From positions 23,887 through 87,886 of the forward strand of contig JACDZG010000013.1 in NCBI GenBank assembly GCA_013426805.1: a stretch of DNA of 64,000 bases, in the 5' to 3' direction. The stretch comes from Chromatiaceae bacterium (GTDB taxonomy: Bacteria > Pseudomonadota > Gammaproteobacteria > Chromatiales > Chromatiaceae). The notes under the pieces were generated by a model. The model did no database searches. It was not told where the DNA came from and worked only from the letters and a program-made list of their open reading frames with translations. This document shows, in pieces, positions 42,445 through 51,720 of the stretch. The first letter of the stretch is position 1; each line of letters begins with the position of its first letter. The translations under genes and the position numbers were made by a program.

Positions 42445-44379
42445 TCAAACCACCTTCGCGACGCGCAGCACACCGGCCTTTTGCAGGGGCTCGATGTTGA
42501 CCTTGACGCCGTCGTCGAGGTCGGGGTCCCAGCCCTTAGGCCGCTCTTCGGGGGCCTTCCAGGGCGTGAGGATGCGGAAGTCACGGTCACCGCCTTCGGT
42601 TCCCTCATGGTTCCCTTCCTGGATGGCCTGGAGCTTCACGTCCAGTGCCTGCGCTTCCTCGAACTTGGTCTGCCACTCCAGCCGGTCGGCGGTGGCGCCG
42701 GCCTTGTCGGCGAGGCCGGCCTCGCGCCGGAACTCCTCGATGGCATCGCGCAGGTAGGTCGCACGCAGCTTCGCCAGGCGGTTTCTGTCGAAGCGGTGGT
42801 AGTGGACCAGGGCGCCAAAGGCGAAGCGCGCGGTGCCCGGGGCCGGGGCGATGTGCCAGAAGATGGGGCGGTTCTTGTAGAGCCCGCAGTGATACTCGAA
42901 GAAGGCGTTGTCCAGCCAGGCGTCCAGGCTCACGCACCGGCGATAGCCCTTCACCGTTTGATTCAGCTCGTTGACGATCTCCACCTCGACCTGGCTCGGA
43001 TCGCGGTCGGGGAAAAGCGCGGCTAGCTCATGCCGCACGCGCTCGACGAGGCGGGGCTCGCCGTTCATCGCGTAGAACGGGACTATGCCGTCGTCGTCGG
43101 CTTCCAGCACCCGCTTGACGGCGTAGGAGAGCAGGCGCCAGACGTGCTCCATGCGCTTCTGGTCGGCGGTTTTGCCTTCCATCTGAGGCCAAAGGATTTC
43201 GGGCGGCGGATGGTTGTGCGTGGGTTCCTCAATGAGGTTGCGCGTATGGTCTGATATTCCGTATAGACTGTAGACCTCAAGATTGAGGTCGCTGTATAAA
43301 TTCTGAATGGATTCTTCCCGGCTGCACTCCTCTTTCTCGATCGCTTTCAAGCGGGTATCGAGCGGTGCCGTAGTAACGTCATACCGAAGAATCCAAGGCG
43401 TGCTGAAGTGGGTCGAAGTTTCGTTTCCTTCATCCCATGTGGCCTTGGAATCACGGATCATAAGTGCGATGCCGCCTATTCGCTTACGTTGCACCTTTGT
43501 AGGCGTGGGGATTGGTAGTCGCTTGACTACGCCAACCTCCCAGCGCCCACCCATGTCTTGGCGAGATGTAAGACCAAGGAGAACGTATTCGGCGAAGCGC
43601 GAGTTTAATACCGCCGCTAGATACGGTTCGCTCTCGGCATCATTTTCTTTTACGAAGATGGCCGGCCCCTTATGTGAAAAGATACAACCCTCTGGGAGCC
43701 AACGCACATTGAAGAAGCTCGCCGCGAGCGGCCAAGTAAGCCCAGGTGCGAAGTAGAAGTCAAGTGACTCTGGTCGTTCCTGCTGCCGCCCCTTTCGTCC
43801 ATACCATTTATGGAAAGACTGCCGACTTGGGTCCCATGCGACCCTGAGGTAGATGTCATAGTAGAAGCGACAAAAGGGACCGCCTTTTGCGAAGGCTATC
43901 CAGGCACGATCATCACGTTCGCTAAGCCCCACCACTTCCCACCAGAATCTCACGAGTCGCTCGTCGTCGGACGTGTGAGCCCCCAGTTTCGCGTCTGCCC
44001 AAGCCGGATCGAGTGGTGGCGCATCACGAAAAATATGGGCGACCATTCCTATTCGACGATACGCCAGTGGCGAACCATCGATCATCGAGAAGTCGCGTCT
44101 AGCAACATCAAAGCGGACATCTGGAGCGGTGTCCTGCAATGCAGCAACAAATTGCTCGTGGCGACGTTCGGGCACTGCATTTGCCGCTCGAAATCGCCCT
44201 AGGTCAAAGAATGCCGTTCGTTCGGCTTCGGTAACTACATAGTACGCTCGGCGAGCCTGTTCCTCGGTGGTTTCGATACCTTCGCGCGCCTGAGTTGCCT
44301 GGATGGTCGGCACCATAAGTTTCCGCCGCAGGTCCGGGTCGGCGAGGATAGCCTTGACGTTGACGCGCCTATTTGTCAT
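42445..44379 (-). CDS. pglX: C-terminal (target-recognition) half of BREX PglX, separate gene
   Basis: A 644-aa protein. Residues 1-49 are a short independent segment (VNVKAILADPDLRRKLMV, REGIETTEEQARRAYYVV). From about residue 50 the chain looks like the second half of PglX: FDVARRDFSMIDGSPLAYRR, RLVRFWWEVVGL, PEGCIFSHKGPAIFV, LNSRFAEYVLLGL, and the C-terminal helices. It lacks AdoMet and NPPY motifs, which are in the gene at 45241-47400. The two must combine to make an active methyltransferase. Its ATG overlaps the fic stop by 11 bases. Bases 43250-44250, covering the recognition region, are noticeably less GC-rich than the rest, suggesting exchange of specificity. Confidence 0.75.
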   Translation of the reverse strand: MTNRRVNVKAILADPDLRRKLMVPTIQATQAREGIETTEEQARRAYYVVTEAERTAFFDLGRFRAANAVPERRHEQFVAALQDTAPDVRFDVARRDFSMIDGSPLAYRRIGMVAHIFRDAPPLDPAWADAKLGAHTSDDERLVRFWWEVVGLSERDDRAWIAFAKGGPFCRFYYDIYLRVAWDPSRQSFHKWYGRKGRQQERPESLDFYFAPGLTWPLAASFFNVRWLPEGCIFSHKGPAIFVKENDAESEPYLAAVLNSRFAEYVLLGLTSRQDMGGRWEVGVVKRLPIPTPTKVQRKRIGGIALMIRDSKATWDEGNETSTHFSTPWILRYDVTTAPLDTRLKAIEKEECSREESIQNLYSDLNLEVYSLYGISDHTRNLIEEPTHNHPPPEILWPQMEGKTADQKRMEHVWRLLSYAVKRVLEADDDGIVPFYAMNGEPRLVERVRHELAALFPDRDPSQVEVEIVNELNQTVKGYRRCVSLDAWLDNAFFEYHCGLYKNRPIFWHIAPAPGTARFAFGALVHYHRFDRNRLAKLRATYLRDAIEEFRREAGLADKAGATADRLEWQTKFEEAQALDVKLQAIQEGNHEGTEGGDRDFRILTPWKAPEERPKGWDPDLDDGVKVNIEPLQKAGVLRVAKVV

Positions 44380-45244
44380 GGCTTGTCTCCCAACGTGTCA
44401 GCGCAGCGGCTTCCCATTCAGCCACGAGCCCGGCCAGTGGCGCATAGTCCTTGTGGATGCGCCCGGAATCGCAGGAGGCGAAATAACGTGCCTGATCGCT
44501 CCACCGGTCATACACGTCGAGCGGAACCATGTCATTCTGCAATAACAGCAGATTGCCCGTGATGAAGGCAGTCCGACCGTTGCCCTCGCGGAACGGATGC
44601 AGGGCCAATATCTCGCACATGACCTCGGCCACGTAGGCGAACACCGTTTCATCGTCGTCCGACAAGAGCGGTGAACGGGAGAGCACGTCCCGTTCCAGCA
44701 AGTCCATGAGCGGCTGTATCCCGCCGGGAGGCAAAGGCCACCGAGTAGGCCCGTCGCCCTTGTGCAGGTCGACGGTGCGCCATTCGCCCGCGAATGGATA
44801 GATCTCGCCCATGAGCGCGCGGTGGACCTGCCGGACGAGGTTGACGGTGAGCGGTGCCGGTTCCGGTCTGTCAAGAAGGCCGAATACAAACTCCATCGCC
44901 CGCGCCACGCCCTCGTCTTCTCTCCGGTCGATCTCCTCGCGATCAAGGCATCCGGCGTAGTTGAGCAGGGCGCAGTCGGTAGTGACGATCCAATCCCAGT
45001 CGCGGTCATAGTCGCTCCAAGGCGTTGGCACTATCCGCGGTGAGGAGGGGGCGGGCACGAGCTTCGCCAGTTCATTCAGTCGGTTTTTCGCGAGTTTCCG
45101 CTGGCCGGCCGGGACGATGTAGAACTCGCCGGCGCTAGCGGCCTGGTAATACTCGCCCTTTTTGCGGCCGGTGCCGCTGAGGAAGCGGAAGCCAAAGTCT
45201 TTCTCCTCCCACCTCCAGTGGACTCGGCTCAACGCAGATGTCAT
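44369..45244 (-). CDS. fic: Fic-domain protein inserted between the two pglX parts
   Basis: A 291-aa protein. The Fic core (about 125-260) includes LMGEIYPFAGEWRTVDLHKG, and the active-site loop LHPFREGNGRTAFI with catalytic His216. Fic proteins transfer AMP or other groups from nucleotides to target proteins. The family loop is HxFx(D/E)GNGRxxR; here the last Arg is Phe, which may change substrate or activity. The N-terminal 60 residues (RKKGEYYQAASAGEFYIV) are not typical Fic. Four-base overlap with the pglX methylase part and 11-base overlap with the C-terminal part place it within the same translated unit, so it is likely functionally tied to PglX. No separate antitoxin gene is seen. Confidence 0.88.
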   Translation of the reverse strand: MTSALSRVHWRWEEKDFGFRFLSGTGRKKGEYYQAASAGEFYIVPAGQRKLAKNRLNELAKLVPAPSSPRIVPTPWSDYDRDWDWIVTTDCALLNYAGCLDREEIDRREDEGVARAMEFVFGLLDRPEPAPLTVNLVRQVHRALMGEIYPFAGEWRTVDLHKGDGPTRWPLPPGGIQPLMDLLERDVLSRSPLLSDDDETVFAYVAEVMCEILALHPFREGNGRTAFITGNLLLLQNDMVPLDVYDRWSDQARYFASCDSGRIHKDYAPLAGLVAEWEAAALTRWETSHDK

Positions 45245-47400
45245 TTGATACCTCCCCGGAGTACGATTGCCGCCGCTTCCACGGTCGCGTCATCAAGGAT
45301 GCCAATGCCCAAGTCGAGCATGGCGACCAATGGGTTCCGTTTGAGGAGGATTTCGACGCGAAGCTTCTGAGCCGACACCTGTGCAACAAAGGTCCGGGAA
45401 ACCAGTGCACCCACATAGCCCTCAGGCTCAGTCAACTGCGTCGCCCGATCGATGAAGGCCGCGTAGATGTCATTCGCCGTGAGCGGGTAGGCCACCTTCA
45501 CGAAGTCCTTCACCTTGGGGACGAAGGCGCCGTAGGGCGGGTTCATGACCACTACGTCGTAGTGCCGCGAGAGGATCTGGAGGAGCTTGAGGCCGCGGGC
45601 CGTATCCTCCGCAAAGAGGCGCTCGGTGGGGTCGCCACCCAGTTGGGCGGCCTCGTCTTCAATGGCGGCCAACAGTTCCTGCTGTAGCTGGCGGGCCTCC
45701 GCTTCCAGGAGCCGCCGTTCGAGTTGGAGCTGGAGGGCCTGTTCCCGATCCAGGTCCGCAAGGATCGATCCCAACTCAAGCTGCGGGTGCTCTACCGGGG
45801 CGAAGACCCGGGTGAGCCCCTTCTCCCGGGCACGGGCTTCCACCCAGTCGTTCAGCACGCGCTCGACGCCCTCGCGCACCTGCACGAGGCTACCGAGCTC
45901 GCTGACGTAGCGAAGATTTCCCCAGATGACCGTGAAAAGCCTTTCGGCGACCTCTCTCGTTTGCGCGCTCTTGGCGCCTTGGCGGTTCAGCACATCCTCG
46001 ACAAGGCGCCGCAACCGCTCGGCACCCAAATCCACGGCGTTGGCGACCACCAGGTTGCTGCGCTGGATCTTCACATCCAGGGGCGAGAAACCGTGCTTGA
46101 GTGCCGTCTCCTGGGCGGTCAGGAGCAGCGACAGGGAGGCGATCTGGATCGCCCGCGGGTCGATGTCGACCCCGAAGAGGTTGTGCTCAATGATGGCGGC
46201 GGGGATGTCGCGGGACTCGCCAACCGAGGGCTCGGCGGGCCAGCCAGGCTGCCCGGCGTGCTCGATCTCGTCCAGGTACATCCGGTGAAAGAGGCCGAAG
46301 GCATACTGGCCGAAGTGCATGGTCCCGCAGGCGGGGTCGAGCAGGGCGATGTCACGGGCGTGCTTGAAGGTCTCGACCTGGCCGTCATCGGTCAGCCGTT
46401 GGTAGCGGATGCGCTCGCCGGTGCGCGGGACCAGGTAGTCGGCGACCGCCACATCGGAGGTCCGCTCATCGGGCAAGGGCGGCGGGGCAGTGGCGGCGAG
46501 CGTCGAATCCGGGTGCATCTGGAGCCAGAGCCTGCCGAGCGTGTTGTCGACCAGGACCTTTACCACCCAGGAGGGCGTATAAAACTGGTTGAGAACAGAC
46601 AGCTCGTGAGAGGATCGGGGCGTCCCCTTGGTCTCCTCGCGGATTTTGTCTTTTTCAGACTGCTTCTGCCCCGGCATTGGTCTACCGACGAAGAACTGGT
46701 AGACCCAACCGAGGAAGTCCTGGGCACGGTAGGCGTCCTCGGGCAGGTCCTCGTTGATCGTCTTGAGCACGCTCACCAAGGACGCATGAGTTGGCCAGAG
46801 GCAGGCGTATTCGTGGTCCGGATCGAAGAGGACCCGGATGTCGTTGGTGATGTGTCGAAACGCCGCGGTGAGTCCGTCGCGGAGCAGTCGCTCCTCGGCG
46901 TCATCGTCGTACTTGTATTGGCTACCGCCCGCGGCCCGGTAGTCGCGGAGGTAGCGCGAACGTGCCTGGCCTGGGACGGGCGTGATCACCTCGGTCTGCT
47001 CCGGTGTGCCCTGCGGCGCTGACGGTGGCGGAAGGTAGAGAAGTTGCCGCACTTCCATCGCCTTGAGACCGACGAGCCGGTTGAGGAGGGTGTACGCGAG
47101 CTCGCGCTTCACGTTCTCATAGCCGCGCTCGGCTGAGCCCTCCACGATCGCGTCACGGGCGATGAGCGCCGCGACCCGGTTGCGGACCGCCACAGACTCC
47201 TCTGGCAGGCGCATCTGGTCGAGGGGCTTATGCTTGCCGTGCGGCTGTAGCCCGAGGCGTTTGAGCTGGGCCAGGAATTCGTCCTCAATGAGCAGACGGA
47301 CCCTGGGCACCCAAGCGCGCACCGCCTCCTTGTGTTGGTCGGAGAGCGTCTGTCGGCTCGCCGCGCCTTGCAGTGGGGTCTGCCCGTTCGTCGAGGTCAC
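45241..47400 (-). CDS. pglX: Methyltransferase (N-terminal) half of BREX PglX
   Basis: A 719-aa protein. AdoMet motif I is LLDPACGTMHFGQYAFGLF (about residues 350-368) and catalytic motif IV is VMNPPYGAF near residue 620; FLGWVYQFF, LNQFYTPSWVVKVLVDNTLG and HNLFGVDIDPRAIQIASLSL match the PglX family. PglX methylates adenine in the host recognition site and marks self DNA. In normal BREX PglX is about 1200 residues in one chain; this gene stops soon after NPPY, at VLRGGIK, and the remaining half is a separate gene after fic. The GTG at 47400 overlapping the brxC stop (GTGA) is preferred over the longer ATG at 47526, which lies well inside brxC. Confidence 0.85.
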   Translation of the reverse strand: MTSTNGQTPLQGAASRQTLSDQHKEAVRAWVPRVRLLIEDEFLAQLKRLGLQPHGKHKPLDQMRLPEESVAVRNRVAALIARDAIVEGSAERGYENVKRELAYTLLNRLVGLKAMEVRQLLYLPPPSAPQGTPEQTEVITPVPGQARSRYLRDYRAAGGSQYKYDDDAEERLLRDGLTAAFRHITNDIRVLFDPDHEYACLWPTHASLVSVLKTINEDLPEDAYRAQDFLGWVYQFFVGRPMPGQKQSEKDKIREETKGTPRSSHELSVLNQFYTPSWVVKVLVDNTLGRLWLQMHPDSTLAATAPPPLPDERTSDVAVADYLVPRTGERIRYQRLTDDGQVETFKHARDIALLDPACGTMHFGQYAFGLFHRMYLDEIEHAGQPGWPAEPSVGESRDIPAAIIEHNLFGVDIDPRAIQIASLSLLLTAQETALKHGFSPLDVKIQRSNLVVANAVDLGAERLRRLVEDVLNRQGAKSAQTREVAERLFTVIWGNLRYVSELGSLVQVREGVERVLNDWVEARAREKGLTRVFAPVEHPQLELGSILADLDREQALQLQLERRLLEAEARQLQQELLAAIEDEAAQLGGDPTERLFAEDTARGLKLLQILSRHYDVVVMNPPYGAFVPKVKDFVKVAYPLTANDIYAAFIDRATQLTEPEGYVGALVSRTFVAQVSAQKLRVEILLKRNPLVAMLDLGIGILDDATVEAAAIVLRGGIK

Positions 47401-50400
47401 TTGACCACCACCGTGAACCCTTCGCGGATTTGGGCCTTGAGATCGTCCGCCACCTGGTCGAAGGCTTGATCTACTTCGTCCTCGGTCTTGAATCGCCGGC
47501 CGGCCAGGACCGTCACCGGACGCCACTCGAAGACCCTTTCGCCAGGTTCGGGCGGCGGTAATACCAGGGTTCGCAGTTCGGACTCCACCTGTGCCCGGTA
47601 GGCGGGTAACGCGACGAGGGCTTGATCGAGTGCAGAGAGGCTGCGTTTGCTGGCGGCCGTGAGTAGGGCCTCCACAGTGGCGAGGGTCAGCGGGGCGTAG
47701 TGGCCCAGCTTGCCGACACCGAAGACCTTGTCGATGACCGCGTCGCGCCGGGCAGGCGGGGCATTCTGGTAGGGAGCGTCCGCCTTGATTTCCTCAGCCT
47801 GGTTCTCTGCCGCCTCCCGGACCTGGTCATAGGTCTGGAGGTAGACATCGCGGTAGGTGGCGAAGGCCGTGTCGAAGGCCGCACGGTAGTCGCTCCAACG
47901 CGCGATGACCGTCTTCTCTGCCTTGATGGCGGCCAGGTCTTGCTCGGCCTGCACGAAGGCGGCGCGCTTGGGGTGTCCGTCCGGGATGGGATGATCCGCG
48001 GCCAGGCCGATCAGCCTCCGTGAGGTTTCGTAGTCCTGATGCCGGTTGGCATCCAGGAAGGCCCGCAAGGCGTCCAGCCCCTTCTTGAGCGCCTTCCACT
48101 CCTTCTCCTTGGCGAGGAAAGCGGTCACGACGGTGGTCGGGTCCTTGGCGGTGGTAGGCTCAGCCAGGGCGGTTTCGGCTTTCAATACCGCATCGGGAAT
48201 CGGGAGTTCTTGTTCGTGGCGGCTCTTGGCCTCCTGTATACCGAACCCCAGCGCAAGCCCCAGGTCCCGCACCGCGGATGCGATGGCGTTGCCCGACTCG
48301 GGCGTACCGGTGCGACCCATCGCGATAAGGGCCTTACTCGCGTGCTTGATCTGATCCACCGACAGACTGGTCTCGGCGACCCGGAAGGTGGTCTTTCTGA
48401 AGGTGGTGATCTTCGAGAAGATCTCCTCGGTGCCCTGGTAGTCGTAGAGCGGGGACGGACCCAAGGGGGTCTGCTTCTCGATGTAAATGGCCCCGGCCCT
48501 GAAGCAACCGGCGAGCACCAGGCGCACCAACTCCTCCGGCCAGCCGAAGGGCGGGCGGAGAAAGCCTTTGAAGCCTTTATCGTCCTTGGCGTCGAGCAGC
48601 CGCGCCCCCTCGGGTTCCAGGCCCTCGTCCGCGAGGTCGGCGAGCACTTCGAGGATCTGACCCACCAGGGCGGAATCGCGTTGCAGGCTCCCCTGCGTGT
48701 CGAATAGGTTTAACTCGGGTGCAACCTGGTGCAGATTCGCGGTCGCGGGGTTGAGCAGCCCTTTGAGCTGCTTGGCGAAGTCAAAGGCGCGGTCGGCCAG
48801 GTGAAAACGCGGATAGACGTTTGGGATGAGCGCCTGGAAGGCCGTTAGGATTGGGTCCTTCAGGTCGGCGGCGCCTTCGAGATCGACCTCCTGGCCGCCA
48901 TAGAGCAGCGTACCTCCCAGGAAGGCTCGCTCCAGGTCCCTGACCAGTGCAACCTTCAACTCATCGCGCTCCTTGCGCTTCTCGGCGAGGGCATCCTGGG
49001 TTTCGGCGGAGCTATCTTCGGTGAACCGTTTGTCGCTTGTGACCTTCACCAGCGACTCGTAGCGCTTCAAGCGGCCTTCCAGGTTTTGGGGCGTGTCCGC
49101 CAGCCACCAGGCGATCCTGCCCTTGGCGCCGCCGGCCTGATTCTGCTGCCCGATCTCTTCGATCGTCGCGGTGCGGCCGGGCGCCAAGGGCGACAGGAAA
49201 CGAACCTCCAGTTCGGGCCCGGTATCGACTGCTTCGCCGTCCAGATGAACACCGTAACCGAAGGTAACCTTTGTCGCACCGTGGGCGATGGCAAAGTTAC
49301 CTAAGCGCTTACGGGTAAGAAGTTCCTCTTTGCAGATCTGCTGAGAGGTCCGGCGCACGGTGGCGAGGCTGATGCTTTTCGCACCGCCGGGGCGGACCAT
49401 CTCCTGGATGGCCTGCTCGATGGTGCGCTCGCGTTCGTTGAGGAATTTCCACTCACCCGTCGCCTCGTCGCGGGCGACGTAACCGGCCTCCTGCAACGAC
49501 AGGAGGGTCGCCTCCACATCCGTGCGAAGCTGCACGATGTCGGTGGTGAGGGCCTTGGTCAGGAGCTTGGCCAGGGTCTCCGGCACCCGCGGAACCCAGG
49601 GCACGTGTTGGACCAGCCAAAGGACCTTCAACACGCGCGCCGGCATTACTGGCGTATTGGGCACGCGCTCGTCCGACTCGCAGATGGCACGCACGCCCGA
49701 GGCGCCGAGGTACTCCTGGGAGAGCAGGTCGTTCTGCACGGCATTGAAGACCTGATCGAAGCTGACGATGACGCCGACGGGCTCGTCGGCCAGGTCCTGC
49801 AGGGCCTCCATCACCACGCTGATCATGGAGCGTACACCGCCCGAAATGCGGAATCCGGAGAGTGCCTCAAAGATGTCCTGCGCCAGGCTGATCTGGTGGG
49901 GCAGGAAGGGATAGCAGTCGATAAAGCTGCGCTCGTTCAGTCTCCCCAACTGCCGGCTGGCCTTGAGGTCCGCAAGCTGGGCAATGTGTCCCTCGTGGGT
50001 CTGGTAGAGACCCTGAAGAATCGCCTCCTGCGATGGGTGTTTCTTGAGGATGCGTTCAGATACCACCTTGTTGATCTCGTCCGAGATCAGGTGCGGTTTC
50101 AGCTCGAAGCGGGCGTTGAGACGGCCGACGAGTGCCGGTTGGAAGTTGGTGCGGTCGACGACGCGCTCTAGGTCCTGCTGGCTGGTCACGATGAGCCAGA
50201 CTCGGCCCTTGCCCTTGTTGCCGATCATCTCGGCGAGGCTGTTCAATTCGCTGATACGATCCGTCGAATCGCCGATGAAGGTTCCCATCTCGTCGATGAC
50301 GAAGACGAGGTGTGCCACCTTGCCACCGGTGGTCTTCTGGGCGCTCATCCAGGCAACCAACTCGTCCGCAATTCCTTCCGCGGTCAATTGTTGGTAGTCG

Positions 50401-51137
50401 AACATGTCCCTGACGGCCTGTTTTGCTGTCTTTTCGTCCGGATACTCGGTGGGCTCGACAACCGGTAATAGCTGGGCGATGCGACGCCGGACCGACAGCA
50501 GGTCATCGCGTCCCTCGGCGCCCTGCCAGGGGTTTCCGTAGCTGGTTTCGTACTCGGCGACGAACTTCTCGTAAAGTCCCAACTGTTGAAGCCGGCGCTC
50601 GATACGGGCCACCACGACGTTCTCCGCGAGGCCGATGCTGCGGTAGAATTCGGATAGCAGGATTTCGCCCACCGAATTCGGATTGCTGAGCGACTGCCGG
50701 CTCTTGATCTCAAAAAAAACGGTCCGGATATCCGTGTTGAGCTTGAGCTCGCCGAGGCGCAGGCGCAGGTCGCGGCCGGCGGGTGAGTCGGAGAGGTGTT
50801 TGACAAAGGTGTCGATGCAGTGCTCGGAGCCCCCATCATCGAGCGGGGTATTATGGAGAATGTGGCCCAATACCTTTGCCAAGTGGGACTTGCCGGAACC
50901 GAAAAATCCCGACGCCCAGATGCCCATGACATCCCGGGAAGCGCCGCCACGTCGAAGCGTCTCGCTAACGTGGGTAAAGGTATCGAAAATCCGCTTGAGT
51001 TCGTGCTCGATTTTGTCGGTGACGACATACTCGCGGATTTCGGTTGCCAGGGATGCGTGGTCGAAGACCTTGACGACGCCTTCAATCTTGACCCCAATGT
51101 CACGCTTGATGATTTCCCGAATCGTCGGCACCGGCAT
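47397..51137 (-). CDS. brxC: BREX ATPase BrxC
   Basis: A 1246-aa P-loop protein. Walker A is ASGFFGSGKSHLAKVL near residue 70, and Walker B is VFVIDEMGTFIGD near 285; FVKHLSDSPAGRDL and LPHQISLAQDIFEALSGFRISG are typical of BrxC/PglY-like proteins. Helical repeats fill the rest. BrxC is a core BREX protein whose ATPase activity is needed for both modification and defence in studied systems. It follows brxB by 43 bases and overlaps pglX by four. Confidence 0.94.
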   Translation of the reverse strand: MPVPTIREIIKRDIGVKIEGVVKVFDHASLATEIREYVVTDKIEHELKRIFDTFTHVSETLRRGGASRDVMGIWASGFFGSGKSHLAKVLGHILHNTPLDDGGSEHCIDTFVKHLSDSPAGRDLRLRLGELKLNTDIRTVFFEIKSRQSLSNPNSVGEILLSEFYRSIGLAENVVVARIERRLQQLGLYEKFVAEYETSYGNPWQGAEGRDDLLSVRRRIAQLLPVVEPTEYPDEKTAKQAVRDMFDYQQLTAEGIADELVAWMSAQKTTGGKVAHLVFVIDEMGTFIGDSTDRISELNSLAEMIGNKGKGRVWLIVTSQQDLERVVDRTNFQPALVGRLNARFELKPHLISDEINKVVSERILKKHPSQEAILQGLYQTHEGHIAQLADLKASRQLGRLNERSFIDCYPFLPHQISLAQDIFEALSGFRISGGVRSMISVVMEALQDLADEPVGVIVSFDQVFNAVQNDLLSQEYLGASGVRAICESDERVPNTPVMPARVLKVLWLVQHVPWVPRVPETLAKLLTKALTTDIVQLRTDVEATLLSLQEAGYVARDEATGEWKFLNERERTIEQAIQEMVRPGGAKSISLATVRRTSQQICKEELLTRKRLGNFAIAHGATKVTFGYGVHLDGEAVDTGPELEVRFLSPLAPGRTATIEEIGQQNQAGGAKGRIAWWLADTPQNLEGRLKRYESLVKVTSDKRFTEDSSAETQDALAEKRKERDELKVALVRDLERAFLGGTLLYGGQEVDLEGAADLKDPILTAFQALIPNVYPRFHLADRAFDFAKQLKGLLNPATANLHQVAPELNLFDTQGSLQRDSALVGQILEVLADLADEGLEPEGARLLDAKDDKGFKGFLRPPFGWPEELVRLVLAGCFRAGAIYIEKQTPLGPSPLYDYQGTEEIFSKITTFRKTTFRVAETSLSVDQIKHASKALIAMGRTGTPESGNAIASAVRDLGLALGFGIQEAKSRHEQELPIPDAVLKAETALAEPTTAKDPTTVVTAFLAKEKEWKALKKGLDALRAFLDANRHQDYETSRRLIGLAADHPIPDGHPKRAAFVQAEQDLAAIKAEKTVIARWSDYRAAFDTAFATYRDVYLQTYDQVREAAENQAEEIKADAPYQNAPPARRDAVIDKVFGVGKLGHYAPLTLATVEALLTAASKRSLSALDQALVALPAYRAQVESELRTLVLPPPEPGERVFEWRPVTVLAGRRFKTEDEVDQAFDQVADDLKAQIREGFTVVVK

Positions 51138-51180
51138 TCTTCCTATTCTATCGGTTCTTGCTCGCGGCCAATGATCACGA

Positions 51181-51720
51181 TCAGGGCCAGGATATCTTGA
51201 CCGCGAGGTAATTCCCGCCGTCCGGTTGATTCATGAAATGCAGTCTTCCCCCGCGCTCCTCGCCTGGGAATGCGAGGACGAATCGAAAATTGAAATCTCG
51301 CAGACTTTTCAGGACCTCGCCGAAGCGGACCAGAGGGTAGACAGCGACGGTCGCATAGATGATGACGTTGCCGCCGGGATTTCGATGGGCGATTTCCCTC
51401 AGGCGAGTCTGTAGGTTGGTTTCAACGCGCTTGGATAGACCCTGCAGGAGCCACTTGTAATCGTCAATCTCTTCTTCCTGGAGACCCTCGATATCTTTCT
51501 CACTCAAACCCTCGAACATGAAACCGGTTAGGTCGAGGAGGTGGCATGGAATGGCTTGCGCGGCCAATGCCGGCACAAAGATGTCCAATAGTTGCTCGCG
51601 AAAATCGAGCTCGTGATTCGGCGGGTAGATGAGGAGCACAGAGTCATCGGTTTTCACACCAAGGTCCGCCCTGACGGGATTGGCCATCATGGCCATCAGC
51701 GACTCGAACATCGGCTGCAT
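51181..51720 (-). CDS. brxB: BREX protein BrxB (DUF1788)
   Basis: A 179-aa protein with the DUF1788 pattern: VLLIYPPNHELDFREQLLDIF, PCHLLDLTGFMFEGL, IIYATVAVYPLVRF and VLAFPGEERGG. BrxB is a core gene in BREX types 1 and others and its activity is not known. Its ATG overlaps the brxA stop by one base (TGATG). Length is normal. Confidence 0.9.
   Translation of the reverse strand: MQPMFESLMAMMANPVRADLGVKTDDSVLLIYPPNHELDFREQLLDIFVPALAAQAIPCHLLDLTGFMFEGLSEKDIEGLQEEEIDDYKWLLQGLSKRVETNLQTRLREIAHRNPGGNVIIYATVAVYPLVRFGEVLKSLRDFNFRFVLAFPGEERGGRLHFMNQPDGGNYLAVKISWP

Noticed and set aside
45724..47022. 432-aa plus-strand frame opposite the pglX methylase part
   Set aside because: Antisense of a gene with clear AdoMet and NPPY motifs; no recognisable motifs of its own.
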